A stretch of 64,000 bases of DNA from Paragordius varius (Eukaryota; Nematomorpha). The stretch is taken from assembly GCA_964247055.1 (NCBI GenBank), contig OZ176056.1:9362001-9426000 (forward strand). The letters are read 5' to 3'. This document shows positions 9,735-21,825 of this stretch, one piece after another. A program made the position numbers and the translations under genes. The notes beneath the pieces were generated by a model. The model saw only the letters and a program-made list of their open reading frames with translations, was not told where the DNA came from and ran no database searches. How positions within the stretch are numbered: position 1 is the stretch's first letter; each line of letters begins with the position of its first letter.

Positions 9735-12700
9735 CTAAAAAATGAAAAGATGCAAAAAACAATGGATGAGTTTTAAATTGTTGTAAACTCCCGATACTAG
9801 CAGAGCTTCGAACCACGCCAAAAAAAGTGTGTCTGTAATCAGAACTAGGTTGGTTCTACAAAGAAACCGGTTTCATGGGTCCAGTTCAAAGCCCTGCCTA
9901 GAATTTATATATTTCTGTTTTAAATGTTGGTATATTCATTACAAAGAAAAAAACTATAATTGTACAAAGATGAAAATTGATATAAAAATTTTAATTTAAT
10001 TTCATAATAGTAATAACACTCACATCTGTTTACAAGATCATATAGCCAGAACATAGGTTTGAACATTAAAAATTATTCAAAATTTATATATGAATCCATA
10101 ACACCACATAACATGTTAAAAATTATATTTATTTCCTAACACTAAATGAATCCATCAATGTATACCATTTACATCTAGAATTCACCCTTGAGAGTCAAAT
10201 TCACCGTTAAAAATTTCAATTTATTTGGAAACATTACATATTCCCCCTATAAATAATTGGTGTTTTTAAAAAAAATGGAAAATTACCTCTATTTTTGAAA
10301 TATTATTATAATATAAATATTGTTTAGATACAAAAATGCTTTATGCTAAAAAACAATATTGATCTAAATTACACCAAAAACAGATATTTAATTTTAAGGG
10401 TGATTATGAAATGATCGACGGCGAAATGTTCGAGGGTGAATGTAAATGGTTAATATACCATTTCACTTCAATTGTGTCCTTTAACATTACACCAAATTCC
10501 TAAACTTAATTATAGACAGTTTTTATTCTTAAATATAGACACGAATGGGATTACTGTTCTTTCAAAAGGTGAGGGATATTGAGAGCTAACAAGTCTTTAT
10601 CGATTTCTCCTTCCATATTTCGGATGCTTTCTTTGAACTTTTCTTCGTCTTCCATAAGTAGGGTCTTTCGTTTTTGTAATTCTGAAACACAAGTCTGAAG
10701 GTGAGTCAGGGCGCATTTAGTTTTTGTCAAATCGAGTTTGGCCTTTTCTGTGTTTGCATGGATTGCCTCCATCCTGGAAACATCCAAATCTTGCAAATCG
10801 GACAAAACTTGTTCGTACAAAACGACTTTTTCATTTTGAATTTTATTGGTTTGTATTGCCTCTGACTAACAAAGCGTTTAAGCGTTTTTATAATTTTAAA
10901 TAATTTATTGGACATTAATTTTAAATAACATAGATCTTGCGACCGCACAATTTTTACTTGGGATAAAACAAGAATTTTATTTGCCCTAGTTCACCTTTTG
11001 GGGTAGTTTTCATCCAAGAGCTCAAAATAACTAAAGTTTTAAAAGTTATTTTAGTTAAAATATAATTATTAAACATAGTACTAATGTGTAAGATAAAAAA
11101 ACTTATATTTTTATGATTTGTGATTTCTGGAGTTTAAATTTGGGACAGCTGAAAAAAAATGAAACGAACAGTTGATATAAAAATCAAAAACCGTGGCCTG
11201 AAAGCTATTTAAACTTAAATATTTACATTTCTAACCATAACACAATTATTTGCCTGTTTTCGATTCGCGATTTAAAAGAATTAGAAAAAATGGGGGCAAA
11301 AAAGTTTGAGCTGAGGGTTATCTTACAATTTACATTTTTAAAAGATGTATAAAGTTCATAAAGGGCTATAAAAAGCATAAACCTTAAATACTTTTTAGGA
11401 TATTCAAATTTCAAAACGGTCTGGGATGTAAAACAACCCCAAAAGGTAAGGGAGTGTTAATATTTTGAGTCAAAAACAATAGTCTTTATTATTTAAAACT
11501 GTCGCTAGCTATACTTATATAAAGTTAATTGCGAAAATAACCTTTTGAGTTTTTAGGCTTTGACATTTCATGTCGAGATTGTGGACTTCATCGACCAAAA
11601 TATTGGGCTGTTCTACCATTTCATCCCTTAATCTGCTCATTTTGGCATTTAGCTTTAAAGTAAAGAAGAATTAAGGCGTATATTAAAAAATTAAATGAGG
11701 ACCGGATTTGTTATCTGATACAAGATATACCATTTGCACTTCAAGAGTGTCCTTGAACACTTTAAGTTGGTCCTTGAACATTTCAAGTTGGTCCTTGAAC
11801 ATTTCAAGTGGTCCTTGAACATTTCAAGTTGGTCCTTGAACATTTCAAGTTGGTCCTTGAACACTTCAAGTTGGTCCTTGAACACTTCAAGTTGGTCCTT
11901 TGACTTTTTTGTTTTGTTTTTAATATTGATCAATCAAATCGAAAATAATGCATCTATTTTATTGTTTTCAACCTATTTTCTATTATTATAAATTTTTAAT
12001 CGATATCAACTTTTAGTCCTTGAGACACCGTATATCTTAATTAATTTTTTAAAATAATTTTGGATATTTATAAGATTTTAACACGAAATGAAAAATATAT
12101 AAGTTTTCTGGGTTATTAATTATAATTTTTCAAACATTTAAAAGTCAATAATTTTGTTCAATTGAAAAAAAATAGTTTGAAACAAAAAAGTGGTTTTTAA
12201 ATAAAAAATTTTATTTTTTAATGAATAATTATATAATAAATAAAATAAATTAGGTTAATAAATAATAAAATTAAAAAATAAATGCAAAAATTATGGTTTA
12301 TAAATTTTAAGGACCAACTTGTAGTGTTCAAGGACCAACATGAAATGTTCAAAGACCAACTTGAATTGTTTAAGGACCAACTTGAACTGTTCAAGGACCA
12401 ACTTGAATTGTTCAAGGACCAACTTGAAGTGTTCAAAAACCAACTTGAACTGTTCAAGGACCAACTTGAATTGTTCAAGGACCAACTTGAAGTGTTCAAA
12501 AACCAACTTGAACTGTTCAAGGACCAACTTGAATTGTTCAAGGACCAACTTGAAGTGTTCAAAAACCAACTTGAACTGTTCAAGGACCAACTTGAAGTGC
12601 TCAAGGACACTTCTGAAGTGCAAATGGTATACAAACCTCTGTGTTATAGAGCCATGCGGTATATATATATTTAAACAATACAAAAAATACAGTAAAATTG

Positions 12701-13879
12701 ATATAATAAATCCCAAACGTTAAAAAACATTATAAAAAAGAGATACTTTTTAAACCTTTATTTTTTAGTACCGATCGTTATGGGTGGCATAATATGTAAT
12801 ATAATGTAAAGTCTATACATTCAACAATTGTAATTTTTGTTTTATATAAAAAATGTTTGAAAAACTATGTTGCGCTTTGTTGTATATAAAAATAAAAAAA
12901 AAATTAAATTTATGCTAATTAAAAAGTTAAAATTAATTTCTTGTCAATATAATTTTTTTTATAAGAATTTGAGGCTTATTAAAATAATAGACAGATTTTT
13001 ATATTAAGCTTCTTTTAATTAACCTTAATTTAAGAGTTATTTTTTTATAAACGCCATTACTTAAATGATTATATTTGATAATATCCCATTGTAATAAAAA
13101 CACTTGAATGTTAATCGATAACTATATTTATACATTTAGCCCTTTTGCTTAGAATTTATAATGTAAAATATAATAACTTCATTGATTTTTGTGTTGAGGG
13201 CACTTTCTTCGTGAGTGTCGATGAGATCGCTTTCGATTTTTTCGACTTTGGAAGCGATAACAGAAATATCAGTTTTCAATTTTTCGTTTTTGCGTTTAAG
13301 GTCGTCGCAAATGAATTGAAGGTTAGGATTATGTTCAGATATTTTATGTTTTAATTCTTCAATTTTAACGATTAAATTGTCTTTACACTGAATTTTGGCT
13401 TGCCAATCACTTATGAATTTTAGGGCTTCTTGTTCATATTTAGTGAAAGACTCATTGTTAGATTTGATATAATCCAAATATCCAAAAACAACATTCAAAA
13501 ATTTTATCCACCGTTGTGGTTCTAGATTACATTATTAAGTAAAATACCAGGTACTGTTATATCTGTCACATAAAAATCATCACAATTCAAGTCCGTTAAA
13601 GTGTTGTTAAAAAGAATTGCTGCCCCAAATAATTGAATATCAAAACAAATATTCGAATTACTTGATAGAAGATGTTCTAAAAAACGTTGAATAGTGGTAT
13701 CGAAATCGATATCGCAATAATCTAAAAAAGACTTTATTAAAGTCAATCTGGCTTCCATATCCTATATTATCAATTAAATTAACTTCTGCATACAAAATAG
13801 ACTGACAATGCAAATTTTTATCCGGAAAATGTTCTGAAAACTTTTCATTGAAATGTTCTATTTGTTGTTTTGAAATCAT
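9569..13879 (-). CDS. NUF2: NUF2 kinetochore protein (Ndc80 complex subunit), six exons
   Basis: NUF2 pairs with NDC80 in the complex that binds microtubules to kinetochores. Exons, 5' to 3': 13784-13879, 13548-13761, 13178-13521, 11542-11652, 10555-10865, 9569-9734. They join in phase to 413 codons; human NUF2 is 464 aa. The calponin-homology domain ends in DDFYVTDITVPEPQRW and FLNVVFGYLDYIK, matching the family pattern DFETADIL-P-R-FLSxIINF. The rest is heptad-rich coiled coil, including MVEQPNILVDEV, which matches the conserved IVxSPExLK region. The start Met at 13879 is the least certain part: the very N-terminal residues of the family are not clear. Two introns would be only 22 and 26 nt; the alternative is two compensating indels. 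Larger introns carry family B and C transposons. Confidence 0.8.
10163..10450. mobile_element. Family B MITE in NUF2 intron 5
   Basis: Left end TATACCATTTACATCTAGAA with AATTCACCCTTGAG; right end AATGTAAATGGT. The two ends are inverted repeats of each other. A further lone family C-like end (ATACCATTTCACTTCAATTG) follows at about 10455-10490. Confidence 0.7.
10555..10865 (-). CDS. NUF2: NUF2 exon 5
   Basis: Acceptor GTTAG, phase 0; ends LLKEQ with donor GTAATC, phase 2. If the donor is not used, translation stops two bases later at a TAA, but exon 6 continues the coiled coil in phase, so splicing is preferred. Confidence 0.8.
11542..11652 (-). CDS. NUF2: NUF2 exon 4
   Basis: 37 codons, phases 0/0, acceptor TTTAAAG, donor GTTATT. 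Contains MVEQPNILVDEV, which lines up with the family's IVxSPEKLK segment and is the best support for NUF2 in the coiled coil. Confidence 0.8.
11728..12631. mobile_element. Family C element: inverted arms made of a 21-bp satellite
   Basis: Left end ATACCATTTGCACTTCAAGA followed by GTGTCC; right end GGACACTTCTGAAGTGCAAA then TGGTAT. Between the ends each arm is a tandem run of the 21-bp unit TCCTTGAACATTTCAAGTTGG: about 7 units at 11746-11901, and about 14 units in reverse complement at 12308-12600. The AT-rich core is at 11902-12300. Because the unit is a multiple of three and has no stop, both strands show long open frames; these are not genes. It lies in NUF2 intron 3. Confidence 0.88.
13178..13521 (-). 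CDS. NUF2: NUF2 exon 3
   Basis: Begins AA-CCA-CAA after acceptor AATCTAG, phase 1; includes the end of the CH domain (FLNVVFGYLDYIK) and the first coiled coil; donor GTTATT, phase 0. Confidence 0.82.
13522..13547 (-). other. NUF2: Possible 26-nt intron of NUF2
   Basis: Begins GTATTT and ends AATCTAG. Removing it fuses DITVP to EPQRW in the order the family needs; retaining it gives a shift and a TAG. Very short for an animal intron. Confidence 0.55.
13548..13761 (-). CDS. NUF2: NUF2 exon 2 (CH domain core)
   Basis: Phase 0 start at GAT-ATG, phase 1 end. Contains LFGAAILFNNTLTDL and DDFYVTDITVP, the most conserved part of the NUF2 CH domain. Confidence 0.82.
13762..13783 (-). other. NUF2: Possible 22-nt intron of NUF2
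   Basis: GTTAAT to AATATAG. Joins QSILYAE to DMEARL in phase 0. A one-base indel is an equally simple explanation. Confidence 0.4.
13784..13879 (-). CDS. NUF2: NUF2 exon 1 (tentative)
   Basis: 32 codons from ATG (MISKQQIEHFNEKF). The frame and the following junction fit, but the sequence is not clearly matched to the family's N-terminus, so a further upstream exon is possible. Confidence 0.5.
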
Positions 13880-16243
13880 TGCTTTTTGGCGCTCGAATTT
13901 GAATAAGTGCTAAAACTAAACCGGCTGATGTGCATAATCCACAAAATAAGGTGTTAAAAAACTCAGACAATATACATAATGTCCAAAAAATATCATTTCG
14001 AAATATAAATATTGTGATAGGAAAAATGTATAATGATTACCATGGAGCTTTTGGTTTTGGCCCCGAGTGATATAATAATAATCTTATTTACACTTTTGTG
14101 GTGAGTGCTCCACATCAGAAAATGGCAAAATTTGGGCTTATTTTTTAAAATAAAATTATTTATGAAAGTTAAAGGCTTCATTTCAAAAAATATCACTAAA
14201 CTACAAAAAATTCTACAAAAAAAACAAAATAATATTTTTAAAAAATTAAATTTTTAGATGTTGGCTTTGATAGTCCCAAGTTTTTTCTCTCTTGTAAAAT
14301 AGGCCAGTTTTCTTCACACTTAAATTCAACACATCCATTTTAGTCTTTCAATTCAAATTAAGGTATTTTGATACCCCAGGCCTATTTAAAATAAAATTCT
14401 TTAAATATGGAAATTAAAACCATGGAAAAATTTTGCACTTATATAACATTTATAAACCGAAATATATAAAAATTTTTATTCAAAAATGCTTAATATTATT
14501 TGTTTTAAGCTAAAACCGAAAGGTAAAAATTTAGTCATCGCGACATGTGGTAATGGTATAATTGAAAAATAATACAGAATAAACCGCTTTTTCTATTTAA
14601 AAAATTAGCTTTAATTTTACCCTTAAAACTAAATAAAGACGATATTTTTTAAAAATTTTGTAAAATAAAAATGGCGTCGAATTGACATGGAACTATTTTT
14701 TCAAAACATAAATTTTTAGATACTTTGTCATATTTATAGAATTTTTATTAGGATAGAAGCATAAATTTTAATTAACACCGTTTCCTTCAGTAGTTTTTTA
14801 CAAATCCTAACTTTAATTTAGTTTGGAGTATTTAGATACCCCATTTTAATCGAAGTGCTAAAATAAGCGCAAAAATGCAGAATGTCCGCGATAAATATAT
14901 TAAATATATGCATTTTTAGCGAAAACAATATTCTAAAAAATGCATACTTTTAATTAATTATTAGCAAAGTTTTGTTGGTACCTACATCGCACTTGTTTGA
15001 CGCATGATGGAAACGGTATAAGACGCTTTTACACACATATTATAAAAACCTTTGCCGTATAAATCGATAATGTTGAACATTTCTAATATCTCATAAATTT
15101 GAAGCATGCCTTCGTCTTCAAATTAATATTAAATAAATAGTGTTTCAAATTCATAAAAATTTTGAGCCTATAAATTAAAATTCTAAGCGTTAAAAAATGT
15201 TTTAGACATCATTAAATATATAGTAAAAATGTTTTTATAATATCTAAAAGCGTTTTTATAGTTTCTATCAAGCTAAAAATAGTAAGAAGGTTACTTCTAC
15301 AAAATTATGCCAAAATCAAATTTTTGTAAAAATTATGCATTTTTAAAAAATATGGTGAAAATTCAGTATTATTTAATGTTTCTATCGTATCCAAGTATTT
15401 TGCGATTATTCTACGATACCAGCCCCTTCAAAAAAAGCGAAATTTGGGACTTTGGAATTTACATCTGATAAATAAAATTTTTTGAAATATTTTTTGTTTT
15501 TAATATGTAATTTATATATTTTTTAATATTTTTTGATATAAAGCATTTAGATTTCACCAGAAAAAATTTATTACAATGTGCCCTAATTTTGCATTTATAT
15601 GAAGCCCTTACTACAAAAATTTAATTTGCCCCTTATATTACTACACAAAACCAAAATCACCATGATATTCTGATACATTGTCCTTATAAAACGCCTTCAC
15701 CCATATTTCTATCTAAAATTGTAAATGTGAACGCTAATTATTTAAGTGGGTTGATTATTCTATTATTCATTTTTTTAACAATTTTTGTTTTCCAAAAAAT
15801 TTAACAAAAGGTTAAATTTTAAAATAATTTACATTTAATCTGAAATGCTAGGGATAGAGAGCATGAGTTAGCACTAAACCAAAAAATGTGTTTATTTATA
15901 TCGAACCTTGTTTTATCAAAAGTTAAGCCTTAAATTGCTATTTGAGCGTTGCAATAATTTTAACGATCTCATCCTCTATGCACGTTTCAGAAATTGCTAA
16001 AAGATATAGGGAATTTTAGTTTCTTTGATGATTTTGATTTTAGGGGGGAGCGGCAAAATAGAGGGTTGCCAAAAAAAAATCTATATTATTTTTATATCTC
16101 CCTGCGCTCAAATCGATATGAGTAAGCATAAATTTATAATTTTTCTTATACTACTTGGCCCACAACCAAACCAATTTATTCCTTAAATCGGATATTTTTG
16201 TTGCGTTGTAAAATGATTCGTAAGCGACTATACCAAAATTATG
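13880..16243. repeat. Mosaic interspersed repeat, copy 1
   Basis: No exon seen. About 14320-14700 (with CAACACATCCATTTTAGTC, AAAACCATGGAAAAATTTTG and TAAGCTAAAACCGAAAGGT) recurs near 24640-25015 and 62010-62480. About 15640-15760 (CGCCTTCACCCATATTT) recurs near 24572, and 16090-16243 (CTGCGCTCAAATC, ACTTGGCCCACAAC) recurs near 25195-25370. This repeat was later split by the LINE at 16244. Confidence 0.7.
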
Positions 16244-16459
16244 GACTTTTAAATATTTATAGAAAATAATTAACCACTAATTACATTACCATTCTTGCAT
16301 ATCCCATACTAATATTTAAACACATTTTACGACTATTATCACAAAATTATGTACCTAATATATCACACCACTTCCGCACTTTATAAATTATTCACTTAGT
16401 TATTCAAATTCATATTTTGATCATATATATTACTTTATACCATCTCAGTTAACGTTATT

Positions 16460-17175
16460 ATGAATAATTTACTCATTCGCATTTGTTCCTGGAATCAAAA
16501 CAAAACACCCCTTTTACGAGGGATTAGTAACAAAAATCTTTATGACATAATTTGTTTGCAGGAAACAAAGATTAACGCTAATAGTACAACAAAAATGTCA
16601 CATAAATATACTCTGCACAACTCAGGAGCTAAAGGACAGTCACCAGGGGTAGGATACTTGATAAAAAAGAATAAAAAGAAGCATATTAAGAAATTCATAC
16701 CTAATGACCATAGATTATCTGAACTTTATATTAGAATTGGTGCGACCGACCTTGTAAAATATCGGCTTATGCTCCCCAAACAATCGTTGAGTATAGGGAA
16801 TTCTTAACAAATCTAAATACTATGTGCAGAAACATTCCATCCAAACACCTGGTTATCATTGGCGGTGATTTTAATTGCAAAGTAGGGGCCGATGCTTTCT
16901 CAAGTGCCGTGGGTAACCACGCCTTAGAAAAAAACAAACGCTCCTAGCCACCTTCTTCTTAAATTTTGTGAGCAGAATAATTATGTGATCGTTAACACAT
17001 TTTTAAAGGAAATAATCATGGTAAATACACCCACATCTCACGGGGAAAATGTCCTTCCCAAATCGAGCCTCTTCCTATTACCATCAAAAAACATAACCCA
17101 AATTAGGGATGCATATTGCGGCGTCTACTAGCTATTAAGCGATCATAAGCCAATATTCGAAGTCATGGGAAAAAT
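16460..17175 (+). pseudogene. LINE endonuclease domain, broken
   Basis: Apurinic-type endonuclease motifs in order across three frames: ICSWNQN and IICLQETKI (about 16480-16570), VIIGGDFNCKVG (about 16850-16890), LSDHKPIFEV (about 17135-17165). These are the strand-nicking domain of the element. The open frame ends after 115 codons at 16807. Confidence 0.8.
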
Positions 17176-17639
17176 TAGGAAAAAGAAACAAGTCAAAGCC
17201 GGCCCTTCTACAGAATGGGATACTATAATATCATCGTTAATCGACCCACTAGCAAGACCCACCATTTACACGGCAGACTGGATATCATACAGAACGAAAG
17301 ATCTTTTAGAGGCTTCCAAAAATTAATGTAATAAGACAAAAAAGAAATTCTGGAAAAAGAACAAACTAAACGCCCTTATACGAAGGGACAAACGATTATA
17401 TCTTTCCAAAATGTTTAATGAAATCAATAAATGGAACGCGCAAAAAGACACCGATCAGTGTTTCAGCTGTTAAAATTTTTGCAACGTAAACCAAAGAACT
17501 GCACATCAATTAAAACCAAGGGGAATCACACAGATGGCTTTCGAAGCTTACAGGACTACTACAAAAACCTCCTAGCCGATGACCTAGAGAAACAAAATTT
17601 TTCTAAAGTAGACTATCCATTCAATATTAGTATTAATAA

Positions 17640-18983
17640 ACAAGAATTCACTCAAGCTATAAAGGATCTTAAAAAATTTAAAGCACCGGGACCTGATAAG
17701 ACCCTCACTTGGACATGAAAGGAAGAAATAGAATGGTGCAAAGAAAATATTTTAAAGTTATAAAAAACAACCTTATGCAAGGGAGCCTCCTTGAGTACTG
17801 GACGGAATTCGATATAATAAACATATCCAAAATTCCAACGCAACCAACCCTTCACAATTTAGAGGAATAGCTCTGGTCAATACCGTCTACAAATTTATAG
17901 CAAACATAGCATTAAACAGAATAAAGGAGATAGATGACACCATGCACTTTTCCATATGTGGATTTCGAAAAGGAGGCGGCTTGATGGACTCCCATTACTA
18001 ATAATGATCGAAAAAAGTCTAATCTACAATCACCAATTATGGATAGATTTCCTCGACTTAAGCAAAGCGTTCGATAAAGTTGATCGCTCCCAGATAGCAA
18101 AGCATATTCAACAATTAAACATCGAAGATAGTTGGAAAAATTTTATGATAAGCGTCCTTCTCAAAACAAACTGCAGAAGAGGTTTGGACGGAAGCTAATC
18201 TAAAATGATATACCCAACGTTTGGAGTCAAACAGGGGTGCCCCATGTCGTCAAAATTTTTTAACATGATAATAAATGACGCAATTATAAATCATAGCGGG
18301 AACCACTCCTTATTCCAAAGCTTATGCTATGCAGGCGACATTTGTATTATCGACTCAAGAGAAGTTTTCGAAAACAAACTAGTGATTTTGATTGAAGAAC
18401 TTAAAAAGAGCAACCTTCTACTAAACTTCCAAAAAACCAAGATCATTACAGGAAAACATATTGGGAGAAGAAATTCAAGTTGTAAAAAGTGAAATTCAAG
18501 TTGTAAAAAGTTTCGAATACTTAGGAGTATGCATCACGTCCGTCGGCTGCACAGGCGAAAACATCACACAGAGGTTGGCCTCAGATTCATATACTTACAG
18601 TTATGAAAGTTATGGAAATCTAATGAAATATCCCTAACTTAAAAGTACGAATCTTTAAGGTCCTAACCCTCACTAGATTGACGTTTGGAGCGGCAATCTG
18701 GCCGAAAAATGCAAGAGCAATCAACAAAATACAGGTCTCCATCAACAAATCCTTAAGGTAGATAACAGGCCACACCTTCTACGATAACAAAGTGATATCA
18801 AACGCGGATCTCTGGACCCTAACGGACATAATACCTTTAAAAGAAGCTACACCATTGATGGGACTTAACATCCTATCACACAGTCTTCGCCACAACATTG
18901 AAACCCCAACAAGCCATACACTACAATGGTATATTATTGATAATACCAAAAAACCTATTGGACACGTAAAGGCACATGGTTAG
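17640..18983 (+). pseudogene. LINE reverse transcriptase domain, broken
   Basis: Contains DLKKFKAPGPDK, WIDFLDLSKAFDKVD (motif A), GVKQGCPMSSKFFN (motif B) and LCYAGDICIID, where the catalytic YADD has become YAGD. Downstream are YLGVCITS and a tail with FGAAIWPKNA. The catalytic change and broken frames mean it is inactive. Confidence 0.82.
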
Positions 18984-20275
18984 GAAGGATTCCACAAACG
19001 CTCAAGGATTTTAAGATTAGTGAAGAAACCTTTATTCATTAATCTAAACAAAATACATGCAAAAAAACATCCAACATCATCAAACGAACGATTCTAGTAA
19101 AAATCAACGAGGAGGCACACAAAAAACATGTCATAAGAGTCCAAAAAGACTGGAAAAGAAGACTAAAGCCGCTGCCACAACTATTTGGACTGAGGTGACG
19201 CGGAACATCCCAACGGAAAACCACCAGATTCCGCAATCATATCAACAATCGGTACCTTAAGGTCCGAAATCAGAGTAACGATGACCTTTAGGCTATAATT
19301 ATGAAATCGTTACCCACTTGGACTATTTTATATGCCCTCTAATCGCCGTCAGGTAAACTATAACTGATAGATTAGACATTACCTATAACCTATTATTTTA
19401 TGTGATCATAATGTCATCTCTATATATTTGTGTTTAAGTTTTAAGCTCCTGACAACGAGAAAACGCACCAAAACTACTAACCCTATTCCTTTGGAGATCA
19501 ACGCAAAACTCACTCCCTGCTATATGACGATGACATCGGGACCGCTGATATTTGAGGGCTGATTACCAACAACTTTTATTTGAACCGGATACTTTACTTC
19601 AGATAGAATGATTTAATTAAGTCGGTAGTTTATTTTAAGGTTATTCCCACTGCTGAATAAGGTACAAATTTTTATTTTACAACGCTCTTTTAAAGTCAAT
19701 TAGCATTGATGTAATATTTACAACTAAATCTGTTAATGGTAACCTATATTACACTTAGTTAATAATATGGACTGCTTCCCACAGATATCCCACGAACAAA
19801 ATATACCACTGAAAGCATTAAATCATGAAAGACGCGACTCTGACGAGACTATTAGATAATCATTGTGGGAAGACGTTCTGGGAAACAATGTTGAAGCCGC
19901 TGATATTTGAGCAGGGCTGGTTACCAATCTGCGACATCTCTGTTGGTCGGAGTTGAGACTTAGCTCAGAGCAAATTCAACGACCACTTATCCCGGGTTAG
20001 CGTCCCAGTTGAAGGTACAACTGAAACATAGCCGCACGAAGGGGTAACGTTGACGCTTGTAATGTCTAATATGTCCAAAATTGGTCTACCTTAAAGGCCA
20101 CACCCATTTAGAAGCAAAAGAAAACCCCTTCCACACCAAAGATAAGAGCTTAAAATTAATTTTACATTTGACCCGACATAGACCTTTGACATTACTTTTT
20201 GGAGTAAGCTGTTTGTACGGTTATTTAAATTCAAATAATGCTTTTACCTACCTAAAATAGCGAAATTAACATTTC

Positions 20276-20311
<36 letters not shown>

Positions 20312-20506
20312 GCTTATTAACTATTCTAACTCCCATTAACACATATAACATGAAAACATATATTTATGTATGTAGATACTAACGGCAAACCCAACCTCCG
20401 ATGTGTTTCCCCCCTCTGAAGCTCAATGCATTACGTGTGAATAGGGATTTGCCTTGACGCCAGGTGGCCGACCATCTTCCCACGCTACAACCTTTACTTG
20501 TTTACG

Positions 20507-21650
20507 AAAATTATGACTTACATTTATACATCATATATTTATTCATCAAAAACATTTATTTGATCTAAACTGTGAATAATGTGTGCCAAGAATATACCAT
20601 CTTAAATATCCTTATTTTTTTGGAATTAATATTATTGACTAACAAATGTTTTTCAATTTTAGTAAACAAAGTCCTGCCGTAAGTATGACAGTAAATATCT
20701 AAATTACGACATAAAGACTAAAATAAAAATATTATAAAAATTGAAACCGTACCCATTTTAATATACCATCGGGTTTGTATGAAAAATATTACGTTGTGAA
20801 TTTAAGTTTTCTTAACAAAATCTTTTAATTATTACGTTTTGTGTTTATAATAACTCTCGATAATACTCCAAATAAATATTGTGTCAACATAAACAACTGT
20901 TAAGCATAGATAATTGTTAAAGGGACATATTAAATTTTGGTTATCAAAGACTAATACATCGAAAATAGTATAATGGACTAGTTGATAATAGATGGGGTAT
21001 TATAATGAAGATATGAAATAAATATGCCAATTTATTTTCTTAAGAGTTCAACGATCAACCAACATAGATGTTTACGGCCCTCAGATATGACTGTTAATAG
21101 AAAAAATATTTATAGAGCTATTTTTAGAATCGAATCAAATGATTTGATTGACACCATTTACAGATATTAATATAAATGGCAACGGGAATAGTAAGATTGG
21201 AAATTTAAATAAACGAAAAAATGTAAACTATTGATATTCTAGAGTATATTATTTATTTTGTGTTAATACAGGTATAAACAGCACAAGCGACTGGCTACAC
21301 CCTGGATTTGGTTTGATAATGCTTCATATTTTTTGCATCGTTTTATGGTAATCGAAAGGAAAAACTTATCATGATAGATAGGGAGGGCTCTTATAATAAA
21401 ATTTCTATAATTTAAATAGACAGGGTCTGATTTAGAGGGTAATCATTGGAATGTAAAATTCCTTTCATCCCTATCGTTTATTAAAATAGACATCTTTTAA
21501 ACAATATAGGTAAAAGAACAGTTGTAATATTAAATGTTGGTGTCATGTAGAATATCTAATCCGATCAAAATAATGATAAATACCAAAAAAATGTTTTTTT
21601 GTTTACAATTATCCATTCTCCTCACAGAGTTTTGAATTCATATACGTAGA
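20507..21650. other. Non-coding; continuation of mosaic repeat and AT-rich DNA
   Basis: 20507-20800 matches 25363-25640 (CTGTGAATAATGTGTGCC, GTCCTGCCGTAAGTATGAC) and continues the repeat broken by the LINE. From 20850 I see no gene or clear repeat. Confidence 0.55.
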
Positions 21651-21690
21651 TCAGGGCTTCTTAAACTATGGGTCACGAGTGATAAAAATA
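21651..21690 (+). repeat. hAT-like transposon end (solo)
   Basis: CAGGGCTTCTTAAACTATGG then GTCACGAG resembles the CAGxGxTxxTCAAAC...GGGTCGCG terminus of hAT elements. No matching opposite end found. Confidence 0.35.
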
Positions 21691-21825
21691 CAATTTAACA
21701 AAAATGTTTTTTATCTTGTAAAATTATTGTTATAAAGAAAAATAACAATCATTGTAGATTAATATATCATAAAATCTTCTGGTTCGGAAAGACTGTTTAT
21801 GCCAGCATTTCTATTCCGATCATTA

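Larger units (their letters stand above)
16244..20506 (+). mobile_element. Decayed full-length-like LINE, 4.26 kb, with target duplications
   Basis: Flanked by the 9-bp direct repeat AAAATTATG at 16235-16243 and 20507-20515. The unfilled site is preserved at about 25355-25375, where the same flanks are joined. Endonuclease then reverse transcriptase are in the expected order on the plus strand, but with several stops and frame changes. The 3' non-coding part (19260-20506) holds two related segments (CGCTGATATTTGAG near 19545 and 19895) and a (TA)n run at 20281-20310. It is a different family from the LINE at 1-1256. Confidence 0.85.

Noticed and set aside
11691-11991. Open frames on both strands with a repeated heptapeptide (KDQLEVF / SSWSLNT)
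   Set aside because: They come from a stop-free 21-bp satellite in the arm of a transposon; both strands are open for the same reason.
12218-12723. Four overlapping open frames of 127-141 codons
   Set aside because: Same 21-bp repeat as above, other arm; no protein signal beyond the repeat.
13145-13354. Plus-strand frame of 69 codons
   Set aside because: Antisense to the NUF2 coiled coil.
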